Positions 1-8,576 of a stretch of 64,000 nt of DNA are shown here, in pieces. Made by a program: the position numbers and the translations under genes. The notes beneath the pieces were generated by a model that was given only the letters and a program-made list of their open reading frames with translations, had not been told where the DNA came from and did not search any database. Position 1 is the stretch's first letter. Each line of letters begins with the position of its first letter. Origin of the DNA: UBA2991 sp963422605 (GTDB lineage: Bacteria; Chloroflexota; Dehalococcoidia; Tepidiformales; Tepidiformaceae); contig CAXXUF010000002.1 of NCBI GenBank assembly GCA_963422605.2, positions 1,550,001 through 1,614,000 of the forward strand, in the 5' to 3' direction.

Positions 1-1228
1 CAGCCACGCGATTCGCCTGGACTTCCGCTACGTTCATCTCCAGCAGCCGCGCCATCTCGCCCGGGTGTGGCGTCAGCACTGCCCCTGCGGGTACACGCGC
101 GGCGCCATCCTCCAGCACCGCCAGCGCGTTGAGTGCGTCGGCGTCGATCACGATGCGTCCCGCCAGATCCTGCGCCGTGTCTGGCAGGATCGCCCACACC
201 AGCGCGCTCGTCTCGCCCGTGTGGCCCAGTCCGGGCCCTACTACCCCCGCGTCGAAGGCGGCCCATTCGCCCCGCAACGCGGGCGCCGCCTCGTCCGCCA
301 GGCCGCCGTCTGCCGCAGCCGCCTGGGGCAGCCAGGTGGCCTCCGCCAGGGAGGGCGCGATCGAGGCGATGACCGGCTCCGGGCAGGCGATCGTCACGAG
401 CCCCGCCCCTGCCCGGTAGGCAGCCGTGGCGACAAGCGCGGGCGCGCCCCGGTAGCGCGTGCTCCCCCCGACGACCAGCACCTTGCCAAACGTGCCCTTG
501 TTCGCGTCCTCGGGGCGTGGCGGCAACGCCTCGCGCGCCCAGCGAGAAGTGATCAGCTCGAGCGAGGCGGTCTCCATCGCCTCCGCCGGGATGCCGATAT
601 CGACCACCTGCACGCGTCCCACGACGCCGCTCCCTGCCGCCTGGTACATCCCCACCTTCGGCAGCCCGAAGGTCACTGTCACGTCCGCCGCCACGGTCAG
701 TGGATCGCTCCCGCCGCCATCGGCGTCGAGCCCCGTCGGCAGATCGATGGCGAGGAGCTTCGGCGGGTGTGTGCCTGCGCGCGCTTCCGCCAGCGCCGCC
801 AGCGCCGCCCCGATCGGTTCATCCGCTGCCAGCGGGCGCGCTTTCCCCACGCCCAGCAGTGCGTCGATCGCCAGGTCTGCCGTCGCGGCCTGCCTCAGCG
901 CCGCTTCCGCCGCCGCTCCCGTCGCCACCTCGACCTCGCGCGCCTGCAGCTCACGCAGATGCCCGTCCTCCTCCCGCCCCCGCGGCGCGGCCACGGTCAC
1001 CTCCGCGCCCCAGTCGTGCAGGTGGCGCGCGGCCACGAGTCCGTCGCCACCATTGTTCCCCGGGCCCGCCAGCACCAGGATCTGACGACCCTCGAGCGTT
1101 CCCAGCAGCATCCACGCCTCCTGCGCCGCCGCCAGCCCCGCTTCCTCCATCAGCTGCGTCTCGCTCGTGCCCGCTGCGATCGCGGCGCGCTCCATCGCGC
1201 GCATCTCCTCGACCGTCACCAGTTTCAC
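1..1228 (-). CDS. nnr: Bifunctional NAD(P)H-hydrate epimerase / ADP-dependent dehydratase (3' end outside window)
   Basis: Metabolite-repair enzyme that epimerises damaged NAD(P)HX and dehydrates it back to NAD(P)H in the cytoplasm. I read the minus strand directly. From a GTG at 1228, preceded by an AGGGGGG ribosome site, the frame stays open to base 1. The N-terminal YjeF_N domain shows GPGNNGGDGLVAARHL. The second half is the ribokinase-like dehydratase domain, with VVGPGLGHTGET and LTPHPGEMARLL. The final GD-rich catalytic motif lies beyond the window, so the gene is truncated here but not visibly broken. It follows acpS on the same strand by 64 bases, a pairing common in bacteria, so they are probably co-transcribed. 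Confidence 0.9.
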   Translation of the reverse strand, partial: MKLVTVEEMRAMERAAIAAGTSETQLMEEAGLAAAQEAWMLLGTLEGRQILVLAGPGNNGGDGLVAARHLHDWGAEVTVAAPRGREEDGHLRELQAREVEVATGAAAEAALRQAATADLAIDALLGVGKARPLAADEPIGAALAALAEARAGTHPPKLLAIDLPTGLDADGGGSDPLTVAADVTVTFGLPKVGMYQAAGSGVVGRVQVVDIGIPAEAMETASLELITSRWAREALPPRPEDANKGTFGKVLVVGGSTRYRGAPALVATAAYRAGAGLVTIACPEPVIASIAPSLAEATWLPQAAAADGGLADEAAPALRGEWAAFDAGVVGPGLGHTGETSALVWAILPDTAQDLAGRIVIDADALNALAVLEDGAARVPAGAVLTPHPGEMARLLEMNVAEVQANRVA

Positions 1229-1292
1229 GACATCCCCCCTGCGCGTCCGAGCCCGGGGTCTGGCCCGACACGGGCCGCTCCTGCCTGAACGC

Positions 1293-1739
1293 TCATCGCA
1301 GCCCCTCCTCGCGCACGAGCCGCAGTGCCGCCTCGCCCAGGCGTGGCGTGTCTTCCGCTTCGCTCAGCGCGCGCTCCCCCACCGCCGAGGCCATCGCGTA
1401 CTCCCGCGAGTGCGTGAGGCTGACGTCGAGCCCCCGCAGGGCGATGCGCTCTGCCCGCTCCGCCCCCCGCCCGTAGAGGAACACCAGCGGCTTCCCCCGG
1501 CGGTTGGGCAGAATCTCGATATCGCGCCAGCCGACGCCCCTCACGCCCGTGCCGAGCGCCTTCATCACCGCCTCCTTCGCGGCGAAGCGTGCCGCCAGCT
1601 CGGGCACGCGCCCGCGGCAGTAGCGCACTTCGTCCTCTGTGTACACCCGCCGCAGGAAGCGCTCTCCGTGCCGTTCGAGTACGGCCCCTACGCGCGCGAT
1701 CTCGATGATGTCGACGCCGTGGGCGAGTTTTCGGGCCAC
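1293..1739 (-). CDS. acpS: Holo-[acyl-carrier-protein] synthase
   Basis: Transfers 4'-phosphopantetheine from CoA to apo-ACP, activating it for fatty-acid synthesis. The 148-residue length is slightly longer than the usual ~125. Family motifs are clear: GVDIIEIARV near residue 8 with the metal-binding Asp10, RFAAKEAVMKALG with Glu56, and a C-terminal SLTHSREYAMA. The start is a GTG (Val-Ala-Arg-Lys). It lies upstream of nnr on the minus strand and diverges from folD, whose start is about 54 bases away, so the short gap 1740-1792 must hold both promoters. Confidence 0.93.
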   Translation of the reverse strand: MARKLAHGVDIIEIARVGAVLERHGERFLRRVYTEDEVRYCRGRVPELAARFAAKEAVMKALGTGVRGVGWRDIEILPNRRGKPLVFLYGRGAERAERIALRGLDVSLTHSREYAMASAVGERALSEAEDTPRLGEAALRLVREEGLR

Positions 1740-1792
1740 GCAACGATCCTAGCCCCTCGCCCATCCCCACGCCCACCCCGTACGCTTGAGGC

Positions 1793-2698
1793 GTGACTGC
1801 GGCCACCATCGACGGGCGCGCCATCGCCGCCGACCTTCGTGCCGAACTCGCTGCAGAGGTCGCCGTGCTCGCCGCGCGTGGCGTTCGGCCCGGGCTCGCC
1901 GCCGTCCTCGCCAGCGACGACCCCGGCTCGATCAGCTACGTCAACGCCAAGGCGCGCGCCTGTGCCGAGGCCGGTATCTTCTCTGAGACCATCCGCCTGC
2001 CCGCCGGCGCCTCGCAGCAGGTGCTCCTCGAACGCATCACCGCCCTCAACGCCGATGCTCGTTTCCACGCCATCCTCCAGCAGCTTCCCCTCCCCGCCCA
2101 CATTGATGAGCACTCCATCCTCGACGCCATCCATCCCGCGAAAGACGTCGACGGCCTCCATCCCGCCAACCTCGGCCGCCTCCTGCGCGGCGAGACCAGC
2201 GGCCCCATCCCTTGCACCCCCCAGGGCGTCATGCGCCTGCTCGCCCGTTCTGGCGTCGACCCCGCCGGCAGGCACGCCGTCGTCGTTGGCCGCTCCACGC
2301 TCGTCGGGCGGCCGCTGGCGGTCCTCCTCGCCAACAAGGCTGCGGGCGCCAACGCCACTGTCACCCTCTGCCACACCGGCACTGCCGACCTCGCCGTCCA
2401 CACACGCGCCGCCGATATCCTCGTCGCCGCTGCGGGCCGCCCCCGCACGATTACCGCCGGGATGGTCAAGCCGGGCGCCACCGTCATCGACGTGGGCGTC
2501 AACCGCATCGACGATCCCTCGCGCAAGCGCGGCTGGCGCCTTGTTGGCGACGTCGACTTCGCGGGCGTGGCCGAAGTCGCCGCTCGCATCACAAAGGTGC
2601 CCGGCGGCGTCGGCCCGATGACGATCGCCATGCTGCTCGCCAACACGGTTCGGGCTGCCCGCCTCGCTGCCGGGGTGGAAGCGCCCGCTAGCCACTGA
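1793..2698 (+). CDS. folD: Methylenetetrahydrofolate dehydrogenase / cyclohydrolase
   Basis: Bifunctional one-carbon enzyme converting 5,10-methylene-THF to 10-formyl-THF with NADP. At 301 residues it is slightly longer than the ~285 typical of the family. Visible motifs in order are YVNAK (Tyr49 and Lys53, catalytic), QLPLP, PCTPQGVM, the dinucleotide-binding GRSTLVGRPLA and the C-terminal PGGVGPMTIAMLL. The GTG at 1793 is the only good start near the divergent acpS. prfB follows on the same strand after about 25 bases and may be read from the same transcript. Confidence 0.94.
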   Translation: MTAATIDGRAIAADLRAELAAEVAVLAARGVRPGLAAVLASDDPGSISYVNAKARACAEAGIFSETIRLPAGASQQVLLERITALNADARFHAILQQLPLPAHIDEHSILDAIHPAKDVDGLHPANLGRLLRGETSGPIPCTPQGVMRLLARSGVDPAGRHAVVVGRSTLVGRPLAVLLANKAAGANATVTLCHTGTADLAVHTRAADILVAAAGRPRTITAGMVKPGATVIDVGVNRIDDPSRKRGWRLVGDVDFAGVAEVAARITKVPGGVGPMTIAMLLANTVRAARLAAGVEAPASH

Positions 2699-2723
2699 CT
2701 CCGATCCTTGGGACACTGAGGCC

Positions 2724-3828
2724 ATGCATCAGCTTCTCGGCCAGGCCCGCGACTTCCTCGCCCGCCTCGCCGATACGCTGGTGCGACTTTGACCTCCCCG
2801 CAGGTGAAGCGCGCCTTGCCTTCCTCGAAGCGCAGTCCGGTGAGGCGTCCTTCTGGGACGACGCCGAAACCGCTCGTGGTGTGATGCAGGAGATCGCCGT
2901 CCTGCGCGATCGCAGCGAGACCTGGCGCGCGCTTGAACGCCGTGCGCAAGAGCAGGTCGAACTCATCACGATCGCTGCCGCCGAGGACGACGAGTCGTTC
3001 GCCGAGCACGCCGAGCAGGAGATTGACGCCCTCCAGCGTCGGCTCGATCGCCTCGAGTTCGAGCTGCAGCTCTCCGGTGAGTACGACCCCCGCGATGCCA
3101 TCCTCGCCCTCCATGCCGGTGCCGGCGGCACCGAGTCGCAGGACTGGGCGGAGATGCTCATGCGCATGTACCTGCGCTGGGCCGAGGGGCACGGCTACGC
3201 TACCGAGGTGCTGGACTCCGCCGAGGGCGAGGAGGCGGGCCTCAAGAGCGCCACGATCGAGGTGCGCGGCCCGCTCGCCTACGGCTACCTCGCCAGCGAG
3301 CGCGGGGTCCACCGCCTTGTGCGCCTGTCGCCTTTCGACGCCGCCCATGCCCGCCACACCAGCTTTGCCAAGGTCGAGGTCATGCCCGAGGTCGCCTCCG
3401 CGGCCGAGATCGTGATCGGCCCTGACGACATCCGCGTCGATGTCTTCCGCGCCAGCGGCCACGGCGGCCAGAACGTGCAGAAGAACTCCACCGCCATCCG
3501 CATCACCCACCTCCCCACCGGCATCGTCGTCACCTGCCAGAACGAGCGCTCCCAACACCGCAACCGCACGAGCGCCATGAAAGTCCTCGAAGCGCGTCTC
3601 CTCGAACGCCAGCTGCTCGCCCGTGAAGAAGAGAAAGCGCGGCTCAAGGGCAAGCACGTGGATATGGGCTGGGGCAACCAGATCCGGAGCTACGTGCTCC
3701 ATCCGTATAAGATGGTCAAGGATCACCGTACCGACTTCGAGACGAGCGACACCAGCGCAGTGCTGAACGGCGACCTGGACGGTCTCATCGAGGCCTACTT
3801 GCGCGCTCGTATGGGAGAGGGCATATGA
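2724..3828 (+). CDS. prfB: Peptide chain release factor 2 (programmed +1 frameshift)
   Basis: Recognises UGA and UAA and releases the finished peptide. Frame 0 starts at ATG 2724 and gives 22 codons, ending in CTT followed by an in-frame TGA at 2790-2792. A +1 slip at CTT continues as Leu-Asp-Leu-Pro-Ala-Gly and stays open to the stop at 3828, for a total of about 367 residues, the normal RF2 length. The catalytic GGQ (SGHGGQNVQKN, near 3464) and the UGA-recognition SPF (LSPFDA) are present. The start was missed by simple ORF calling, which picks an internal ATG at 2881. The stop overlaps the next start as ATGA, implying translational coupling to the peptidase. Confidence 0.95.
2778..2793 (+). 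other. RF2 autoregulatory recoding site (CTT-TGA-C)
   Basis: The sequence reads CTGGTGCGACTTTGAC. The slippery CTT (2787-2789), the UGA stop and the following C are the classic RF2 shift site, where low RF2 lets tRNA-Leu slip +1. The strong internal Shine-Dalgarno AGGGGG found in Escherichia coli is absent; only GGTG (2781-2784) could pair with 16S rRNA. The frame relation (CTT in frame 0, GAC at 2791 in the frame of the main ORF) was checked base by base. Confidence 0.9.
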
Positions 3829-5249
3829 GAGCCGCCTTCCTCCTGTCCGTGCTCGCGCTACTCGCGAGCCTCGCGTTGGGCGCCTCCGTCCCCGTGTCCG
3901 CCCAGGAGCCCGCCTTCGCCACCGAGGTCGTGAACGAGTTCCCCCAGTTCCTGCGCTTCCGGCTTACCGCCAGCGCCCCCGCTGAGGTCACCGACGTCAC
4001 TCTCCGCTACCGCATCACCGGGTCTGGCTCCCTCGCCCGTGCCAGGCCGGAGGAGTTCGAACCTGGAACTGAGGTCAGCCTCGAGGCGCGCGTGCCCACC
4101 GGCGTCCTTGGCTTTGTCCCTGTCGGCAGTGAGTTCGTCTACCACTGGGAGCTCACCCTTGACGACGGCTCCACCCTCTCCAGCGAGACCGCTGCCTACT
4201 TCTATCTCCCCCCCGACAAGGCGTGGCAGAGCGTCCACAACGACTTCATGCGCATCTACTACCACGGGAACAGAGAGGACGTCGCCCTCCGTTTCCTGGA
4301 TGCAGGCGAGCGCACCTATGCGCGCATGGGCGCGCTCCTGCAGACGGAGCTCGAGATCGTCCCTGTCACAACCATCCTCTTCGCCTCCGAGTCCAACCTG
4401 GAGGAAGCGCAGCCTGTCCGCAGCGAGAGCTACGACGCGGCCACGAGTCTCTGCGGCACGCAGGTGGCGGATAACATCCTCTTCGTCACCGATAGCCTCT
4501 GCGGCACGCGCGACCGCGCCGATACCCTTCGCCACGAGTTCACCCACATCCTCACGAAAGCCGCTGGCGAGAGTGCGCTCGGCAAGATTCCATCCTGGCT
4601 CGACGAGGGAACCGCGGTCTACTCCCAGACCGAACCCGGCACCGGTTACGTCGGCGCCTTCGAGGTTGGCGTGGCCATCGACCGTCTCATCTCTTTCGAT
4701 CAGATGATCACGGGGAACCGCAACCCTCGCCAGGTCGGGCTCTTCTATGGCCAGTCCTACGAGATGGTGAGGTTCCTCATCGCCCGTGGCGGCGAAGGGC
4801 AGTTCGCCCGCCTCTTCGCCACCATCAAGGCAGGGAACCGCTTCGACGCCGCCATCGAGACCGTCTACGGCTTCGACATCGCGGGCTTCGAAGATGCCTT
4901 CCGAGCGGCCCACGGGCTCCCGCCTCGCCAGCCCGCCCCGACCCCCACTCCCGCCCGCGAGCAGCCCGCAGCCGGGACCAACCAGGCCGAACCTGAAGAG
5001 TCTGAGCCCGGGCAGGCCGTGCCCGCCAGCGACGGCGGGGACGGGCGCCAACTCAGCAGCATCGCCCTCGGCGCCATCGGCGGGGGCGCCGGACTCGCCC
5101 TCCTTGCCCTGCTGGCCTACCTGTTCTCGCTCATGCTCGGCAACCGCGCGCGTCAGTCCGAGTCCGCTGCCGCTCCCCGCCCTCCCGCGGCTCCGCCTCC
5201 TGAGGCGCCCGAGCCGGAGCCCGACGAGTGGGGTCCGCCCCCGCCCTGA
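3825..5249 (+). CDS. Membrane-anchored zinc metallopeptidase, MA-clan gluzincin-like
   Basis: Exported peptidase of 474 residues. Residues 1 to about 27 form a signal peptide ending at VSAQ. The active-site helix RHEFTHILTKAAG (HExxH, His at about 237) is followed by a second conserved stretch, PSWLDEGTAVYSQ, whose Glu fits the third zinc ligand of peptidase MA-like families. A Pro/Glu-rich linker and one C-terminal membrane segment (GGGAGLALLALLAYLFSLML) would anchor it outside the cell, and the last ~30 residues are Pro/Ala/Glu-rich. Its ATG overlaps the prfB stop by four bases. The tail overlaps the convergent lipid-synthesis gene by 97 bases. Substrate unknown. Confidence 0.82.
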   Translation: MRAAFLLSVLALLASLALGASVPVSAQEPAFATEVVNEFPQFLRFRLTASAPAEVTDVTLRYRITGSGSLARARPEEFEPGTEVSLEARVPTGVLGFVPVGSEFVYHWELTLDDGSTLSSETAAYFYLPPDKAWQSVHNDFMRIYYHGNREDVALRFLDAGERTYARMGALLQTELEIVPVTTILFASESNLEEAQPVRSESYDAATSLCGTQVADNILFVTDSLCGTRDRADTLRHEFTHILTKAAGESALGKIPSWLDEGTAVYSQTEPGTGYVGAFEVGVAIDRLISFDQMITGNRNPRQVGLFYGQSYEMVRFLIARGGEGQFARLFATIKAGNRFDAAIETVYGFDIAGFEDAFRAAHGLPPRQPAPTPTPAREQPAAGTNQAEPEESEPGQAVPASDGGDGRQLSSIALGAIGGGAGLALLALLAYLFSLMLGNRARQSESAAAPRPPAAPPPEAPEPEPDEWGPPPP

Positions 5250-5860
5250 CTTCCCGCCTCTTCGCGATCCAGCACGCGCAGCGCCTCCCCGACGATCGCC
5301 CAGCGTTGCAGCGCTGTCGCGTTCGCGAGCACCGCCAGAATCACGATCACGACCATGAGCCCGTTCGCCAGCAGCCCGATGCCGATCAGCAAGATGCGCT
5401 CCTGCCGGCGGAAGAGCCCTTCGCGCGTGGCGATGCCCAGCGCCTCCCCCCGCGCCCGCACGTAGCTAACGGCGATGCTGCCGAAGAGCGCCGCGTACCC
5501 GAATCCGGCCTGGACCGCCTCTCCCCGCTCCGCGAAGTACCAGATGCAGGCGCACAGCACGAGCGCTTCCCCCACGCGGTCCATGACTGCGTCCAGCAGC
5601 GCGCCGTAGGACGTCGCCTGCCCCGTTGCTCGCGCCACCGCTCCGTCCACGAAGTCCAGAGCGCCGAACGCGAGGAACACCGCCCCCGCGATCAGCAGGC
5701 GCTCGTCGATGATCAGCCAGGCGGCAGCCGCGCTCCCCGCCCCGCCCACCAGCGTGATCATGTTCGGCGTAATGCCCAGCGCCCCCACGCGCCGCCCGAT
5801 CGCGTCGCTTGCACCCGCGGGGATGCGATCGGGCAGAAGCCGCAACCACCTGCGGTTCAC
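5153..5860 (-). CDS. CDP-alcohol phosphatidyltransferase (probable phosphatidylinositol-phosphate synthase)
   Basis: Integral membrane enzyme joining CDP-diacylglycerol to a polyol head group. The family signature DxxDGxxARx8GxxxDxxxD is intact (DFVDGAVARATG, then GALLDAVMD), and about five hydrophobic segments follow. Because the operon begins with inositol-3-phosphate synthase and contains a PimA-like transferase, the acceptor is most likely inositol phosphate, although PgsA (glycerophosphate) has the same signature. The GTG start overlaps the stop of the upstream glycosyltransferase (GTGA). The last ~30 residues are Gly/Ser/Ala-rich and are simply the reverse reading of the peptidase tail, so they may be functionally unimportant. 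Confidence 0.85.
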   Translation of the reverse strand: MNRRWLRLLPDRIPAGASDAIGRRVGALGITPNMITLVGGAGSAAAAWLIIDERLLIAGAVFLAFGALDFVDGAVARATGQATSYGALLDAVMDRVGEALVLCACIWYFAERGEAVQAGFGYAALFGSIAVSYVRARGEALGIATREGLFRRQERILLIGIGLLANGLMVVIVILAVLANATALQRWAIVGEALRVLDREEAGSQGGGGPHSSGSGSGASGGGAAGGRGAAADSD

Positions 5861-6993
5861 GCCTGCACTGGCTCCCGCGCTGCTACCACCTGTCGCCGTT
5901 CGTAGAGCAGCCGCTCGTAGTAGGCGAGCACGCGCCGCGCCACGTTCTCCCAGCTGTAGTGCGCTGCCAGCGCCTGGCCCCGTGCCGCCAGCGCCGCGCG
6001 CAGGTCAGGGTCGCGGCGCAGGTCCAGAACCGCCTGTGCGATCCCGGTGTCGTCCTTCGGTGGCACGAGCAGCCCGTCCACCTCGTTCGTGATCACCCCG
6101 GCGAACCCCTCGATGTTGCTCGCCACCACCGGCAGGCCCGCCGCCATCGCCTCCAGCAGCGCGATTCCCTGGCTCTCGTTCCCCGTCGCCGGCGAGCAGA
6201 AGGCGTGCACGCTGTGGTGGTAGCGTGGCAGTTCCGCATAGGGCACGTTCGAGCGGAAGACGACGTTCTCCTCCAGCCCCATCAGCCGCTCGTAGCGGCG
6301 GAAGCTCCCCGCTCCCACCACGATCAGGCGGCTCTGCGGCTCCGCTTCGTGGATGCGCCGGAACGCCCGTAACGCGTACTTCAGCCCCTTGCGCTTCTCC
6401 GGACGCCCCACGAACAGCAGGTTGAAGCAGCCGTCGTCGAACTCCGCAAGGGGCGCGTGCTCGCCCGCGAAGTGGGCGAAATCGATCCCGTTCGGGATCA
6501 GGTTGAAGTAGCCGGGGAAGTAGCGCCCCACCAGCCGCGCCGCCGCGGGCGAGACCGCGATCTTCCCGTCGAGCTTCCGGAACCACCGCCGCGTCAGAGG
6601 GCGCGTGTAGCCGTAGATGCGATTGCCGCCCTCCTTCGCCGCGTGGAAGGTGCCCACGTTGGCCGCGGTCGAATGGCGTAGTACCTGATAGGGCAGGAGC
6701 GGCATCAGCGGCTCGTGCAGGTGGATGATCTCGAAGTTGCCGCTGGCGAGGAGGCTCTCGATCGCCCGCCCCTTCCAGGTGAAGCTGATGCGTGCCATCG
6801 AGCCACTCGCCGGGACTGCCCGCGGACGGCCCAGCACCACGCACTGGCCCTCCGCGCCGTCCGGGTCGGAGGCGGGCGCCAGGATCGTCACCTCATGGCC
6901 CCAGTGGCGGAACTGCGTCCCCAGCTGGCCGATATGGCGGTTCACCCCGCTGGGCACGGACCAGTCGTACGGCGAAACGAGCGCGATCCTCAT
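5857..6993 (-). CDS. GT4 glycosyltransferase, phosphatidylinositol mannosyltransferase (PimA)-like
   Basis: GT-B fold retaining glycosyltransferase of 378 residues that would add a sugar, probably mannose from GDP-mannose, to phosphatidylinositol at the cytoplasmic membrane face. It begins MRIALVSPYDWSVPSGVNRH, with the acceptor-side Gly loop. The donor domain has FVGRPEKRKGLKYA and the EX7E element ESQGIALLE followed by AMAAGLPVVAS. I chose ATG 6993 rather than 7008 because it makes a four-base ATGA overlap with the PHP gene. Specificity is inferred from the operon, which matches the actinobacterial pgsA-acyltransferase-pimA order. Confidence 0.83.
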   Translation of the reverse strand: MRIALVSPYDWSVPSGVNRHIGQLGTQFRHWGHEVTILAPASDPDGAEGQCVVLGRPRAVPASGSMARISFTWKGRAIESLLASGNFEIIHLHEPLMPLLPYQVLRHSTAANVGTFHAAKEGGNRIYGYTRPLTRRWFRKLDGKIAVSPAAARLVGRYFPGYFNLIPNGIDFAHFAGEHAPLAEFDDGCFNLLFVGRPEKRKGLKYALRAFRRIHEAEPQSRLIVVGAGSFRRYERLMGLEENVVFRSNVPYAELPRYHHSVHAFCSPATGNESQGIALLEAMAAGLPVVASNIEGFAGVITNEVDGLLVPPKDDTGIAQAVLDLRRDPDLRAALAARGQALAAHYSWENVARRVLAYYERLLYERRQVVAAREPVQA

Positions 6994-7724
6994 CGATCGC
7001 TCACCCACGTCCTTCGTCGCACCATCTTACGCGGTGTCGCCGAGAATCCCCACGCCAGCCCCAGCGCCGCCCGCCCCAGCCCGATCTCGTGCAGCGAAGG
7101 CGGCCGCGAGTGCCCCTCCGCCACCGCCCCCGCCGCCAGCGCCGCATGAAGCTCCGCCGCGGTCGTTCCCTCGAACTCCGTCCAGCCCGTGCCGACCTGG
7201 GGCAGGTGATGGCTGTCGCTGCCCCCGCACACGGGCAGCCGCCAGCGCTCCGCGTTGAGCCGCGCCGCCCGCCGCGCCGTCACCCGCCCTGCCGGGCTGA
7301 GGTTCATCTCGATCGCGTCGAAGGTCGCGCCTGCCTCCCCCCGCGCCGTCACCCGCTCGATCGTGCGCTCGCTCAGCGAGCGCGTCAGCCAGCTCATGGG
7401 GTGGGCCGCGATCGCGATCCCCCCCTGCGCGTGGATCGCCTCCAGCGTTGCCTCCACCGAACGGAAGATCGCAGGCGTGCGCTCGATGAAGAGCGCCAGC
7501 AGATGCCCGTGGCGGGTCGTGATCTCCGCCCCCGGCGCCACTTCCAGGCGCAGCCCCCGCTTCGCCGCCAGTTCGCGTGCCTCCAGCCCGCCCCGCACGT
7601 CCTCGTGGTCGGTGACGGCGATCACGTCCAGCGTCGTGTTCTGCTCGGCGTGGTCGAGAATATCCGCCACCGAGGCCATCCCATCCGAGATGCGCGTGTG
7701 GATGTGCAGGTCCGCCCTACCCAC
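6990..7724 (-). CDS. PHP-domain metal-dependent phosphoesterase
   Basis: Polymerase-and-histidinol-phosphatase fold, 244 residues. The metal ligands appear in order: DLHIHTRISDG (HxH), VTDHED, PGAEITTRHGH, AAHP and GSDSHH. A longer upstream reading is possible, but the GTG at 7724, giving Val-Gly-Arg-Ala-Asp-Leu-His, puts the HxH motif at the N-terminus as is normal and overlaps the upstream stop by eight bases. The substrate cannot be told from sequence. Its place between acyltransferases and the PimA-like transferase suggests a phosphate-removal step or a regulatory role in inositol-lipid synthesis. Confidence 0.8.
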   Translation of the reverse strand: MGRADLHIHTRISDGMASVADILDHAEQNTTLDVIAVTDHEDVRGGLEARELAAKRGLRLEVAPGAEITTRHGHLLALFIERTPAIFRSVEATLEAIHAQGGIAIAAHPMSWLTRSLSERTIERVTARGEAGATFDAIEMNLSPAGRVTARRAARLNAERWRLPVCGGSDSHHLPQVGTGWTEFEGTTAAELHAALAAGAVAEGHSRPPSLHEIGLGRAALGLAWGFSATPRKMVRRRTWVSDR

Positions 7725-8574
7725 AGGCGTGCGCCTGCCAGAATGCTTCGAGCACCGTCCACTGTCCCGGGTCGCGCCGCAGCTGGGCGCCGAACAGGTC
7801 CGCCCAGCGTTGCGCCGCCGCCCGCACCGCCTCCTCGCGATCACCCCCCGCAGGGACCGTGAACGGCTCCTCGATCCACAACGTCTGATCGTCGGCGACC
7901 TGGCGCGCGACGAACATTGGCGCCACCACCGCTCCCGTGCGCCGCGCCAGCTCCCAGGGTCCGCGTGGCAGCAGCACCCGCCGCCCCAGGAGCGTCACGC
8001 AGACGCCGTCGCCCCCCAGGTCGCGGTCGGCCACCAGCGTCACCATGCCCCCCGCCTGCAGCTCACGCAGCGCCCGGCGTGCGCCGCCAACGCCCGCCTC
8101 CACCACGTGCCCCCCCGCAGCCTCGCGTAGCCGCGCAAGGTAGCGCCCGAGCGGGGGCGGCGACAGCGGTTCGACCAGCTCCACCCAGCGTCTTCCCCGC
8201 TGCGCGATCGCGACGAGCGCGAGCTCGGGGCTGCCCACGTGCGCACTCGCAATGATCACCGGATGCGGGGCGAAGAGTGCGGGAATGTGCTCTTCGCCCA
8301 CGATGCGCAGGTGTTCCCGCTCGAAGCTCGCATGATCGCGGTGGGGAAGCGTCGCCAGGTCCACGTAGTAGCTCGCCACGTGCTGGAACGTCTTCAGCGC
8401 GGCGGCGTTCGCCCGTTCGTGGTTACCCCCGCAAGCCGGCGCCAGATTGTCGATCACCCGTTCCCGCACCTTCGCACGTAGTCTCCAGGCCACCCATCCG
8501 GCGTACCGCGCCAGCGCGTAGGCGAGCCGCGGGAAGCGCCCCGCCAGTGGCGCGGCCACACGCAGGACCGCCAA
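7717..8574 (-). CDS. LpxL/HtrB-family acyltransferase (second of two)
   Basis: Membrane-associated acyltransferase of the lipid A / phosphatidylinositol mannoside acyltransferase family. The catalytic HX4E motif reads HVGSPE, and RDLGGDGV and GPWELARRTGA follow as in the family. In actinobacteria this family (PatA) acylates PIM; no lipid A genes are seen nearby. The start is uncertain. The open frame reaches 8640, but the first 20 codons lie inside the upstream gene, so I prefer the TTG at 8574 or the CTG at 8580, just beyond that gene's stop. About 285 residues. Confidence 0.8.
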   Translation of the reverse strand: MAVLRVAAPLAGRFPRLAYALARYAGWVAWRLRAKVRERVIDNLAPACGGNHERANAAALKTFQHVASYYVDLATLPHRDHASFEREHLRIVGEEHIPALFAPHPVIIASAHVGSPELALVAIAQRGRRWVELVEPLSPPPLGRYLARLREAAGGHVVEAGVGGARRALRELQAGGMVTLVADRDLGGDGVCVTLLGRRVLLPRGPWELARRTGAVVAPMFVARQVADDQTLWIEEPFTVPAGGDREEAVRAAAQRWADLFGAQLRRDPGQWTVLEAFWQAHACG

Positions 8575-8576
8575 CG

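Noticed and set aside
1936..3726. 596-codon minus-strand open frame across folD and prfB
   Set aside because: Antisense shadow created by GC-rich third positions; no protein family character, whereas both plus-strand genes have intact motifs.
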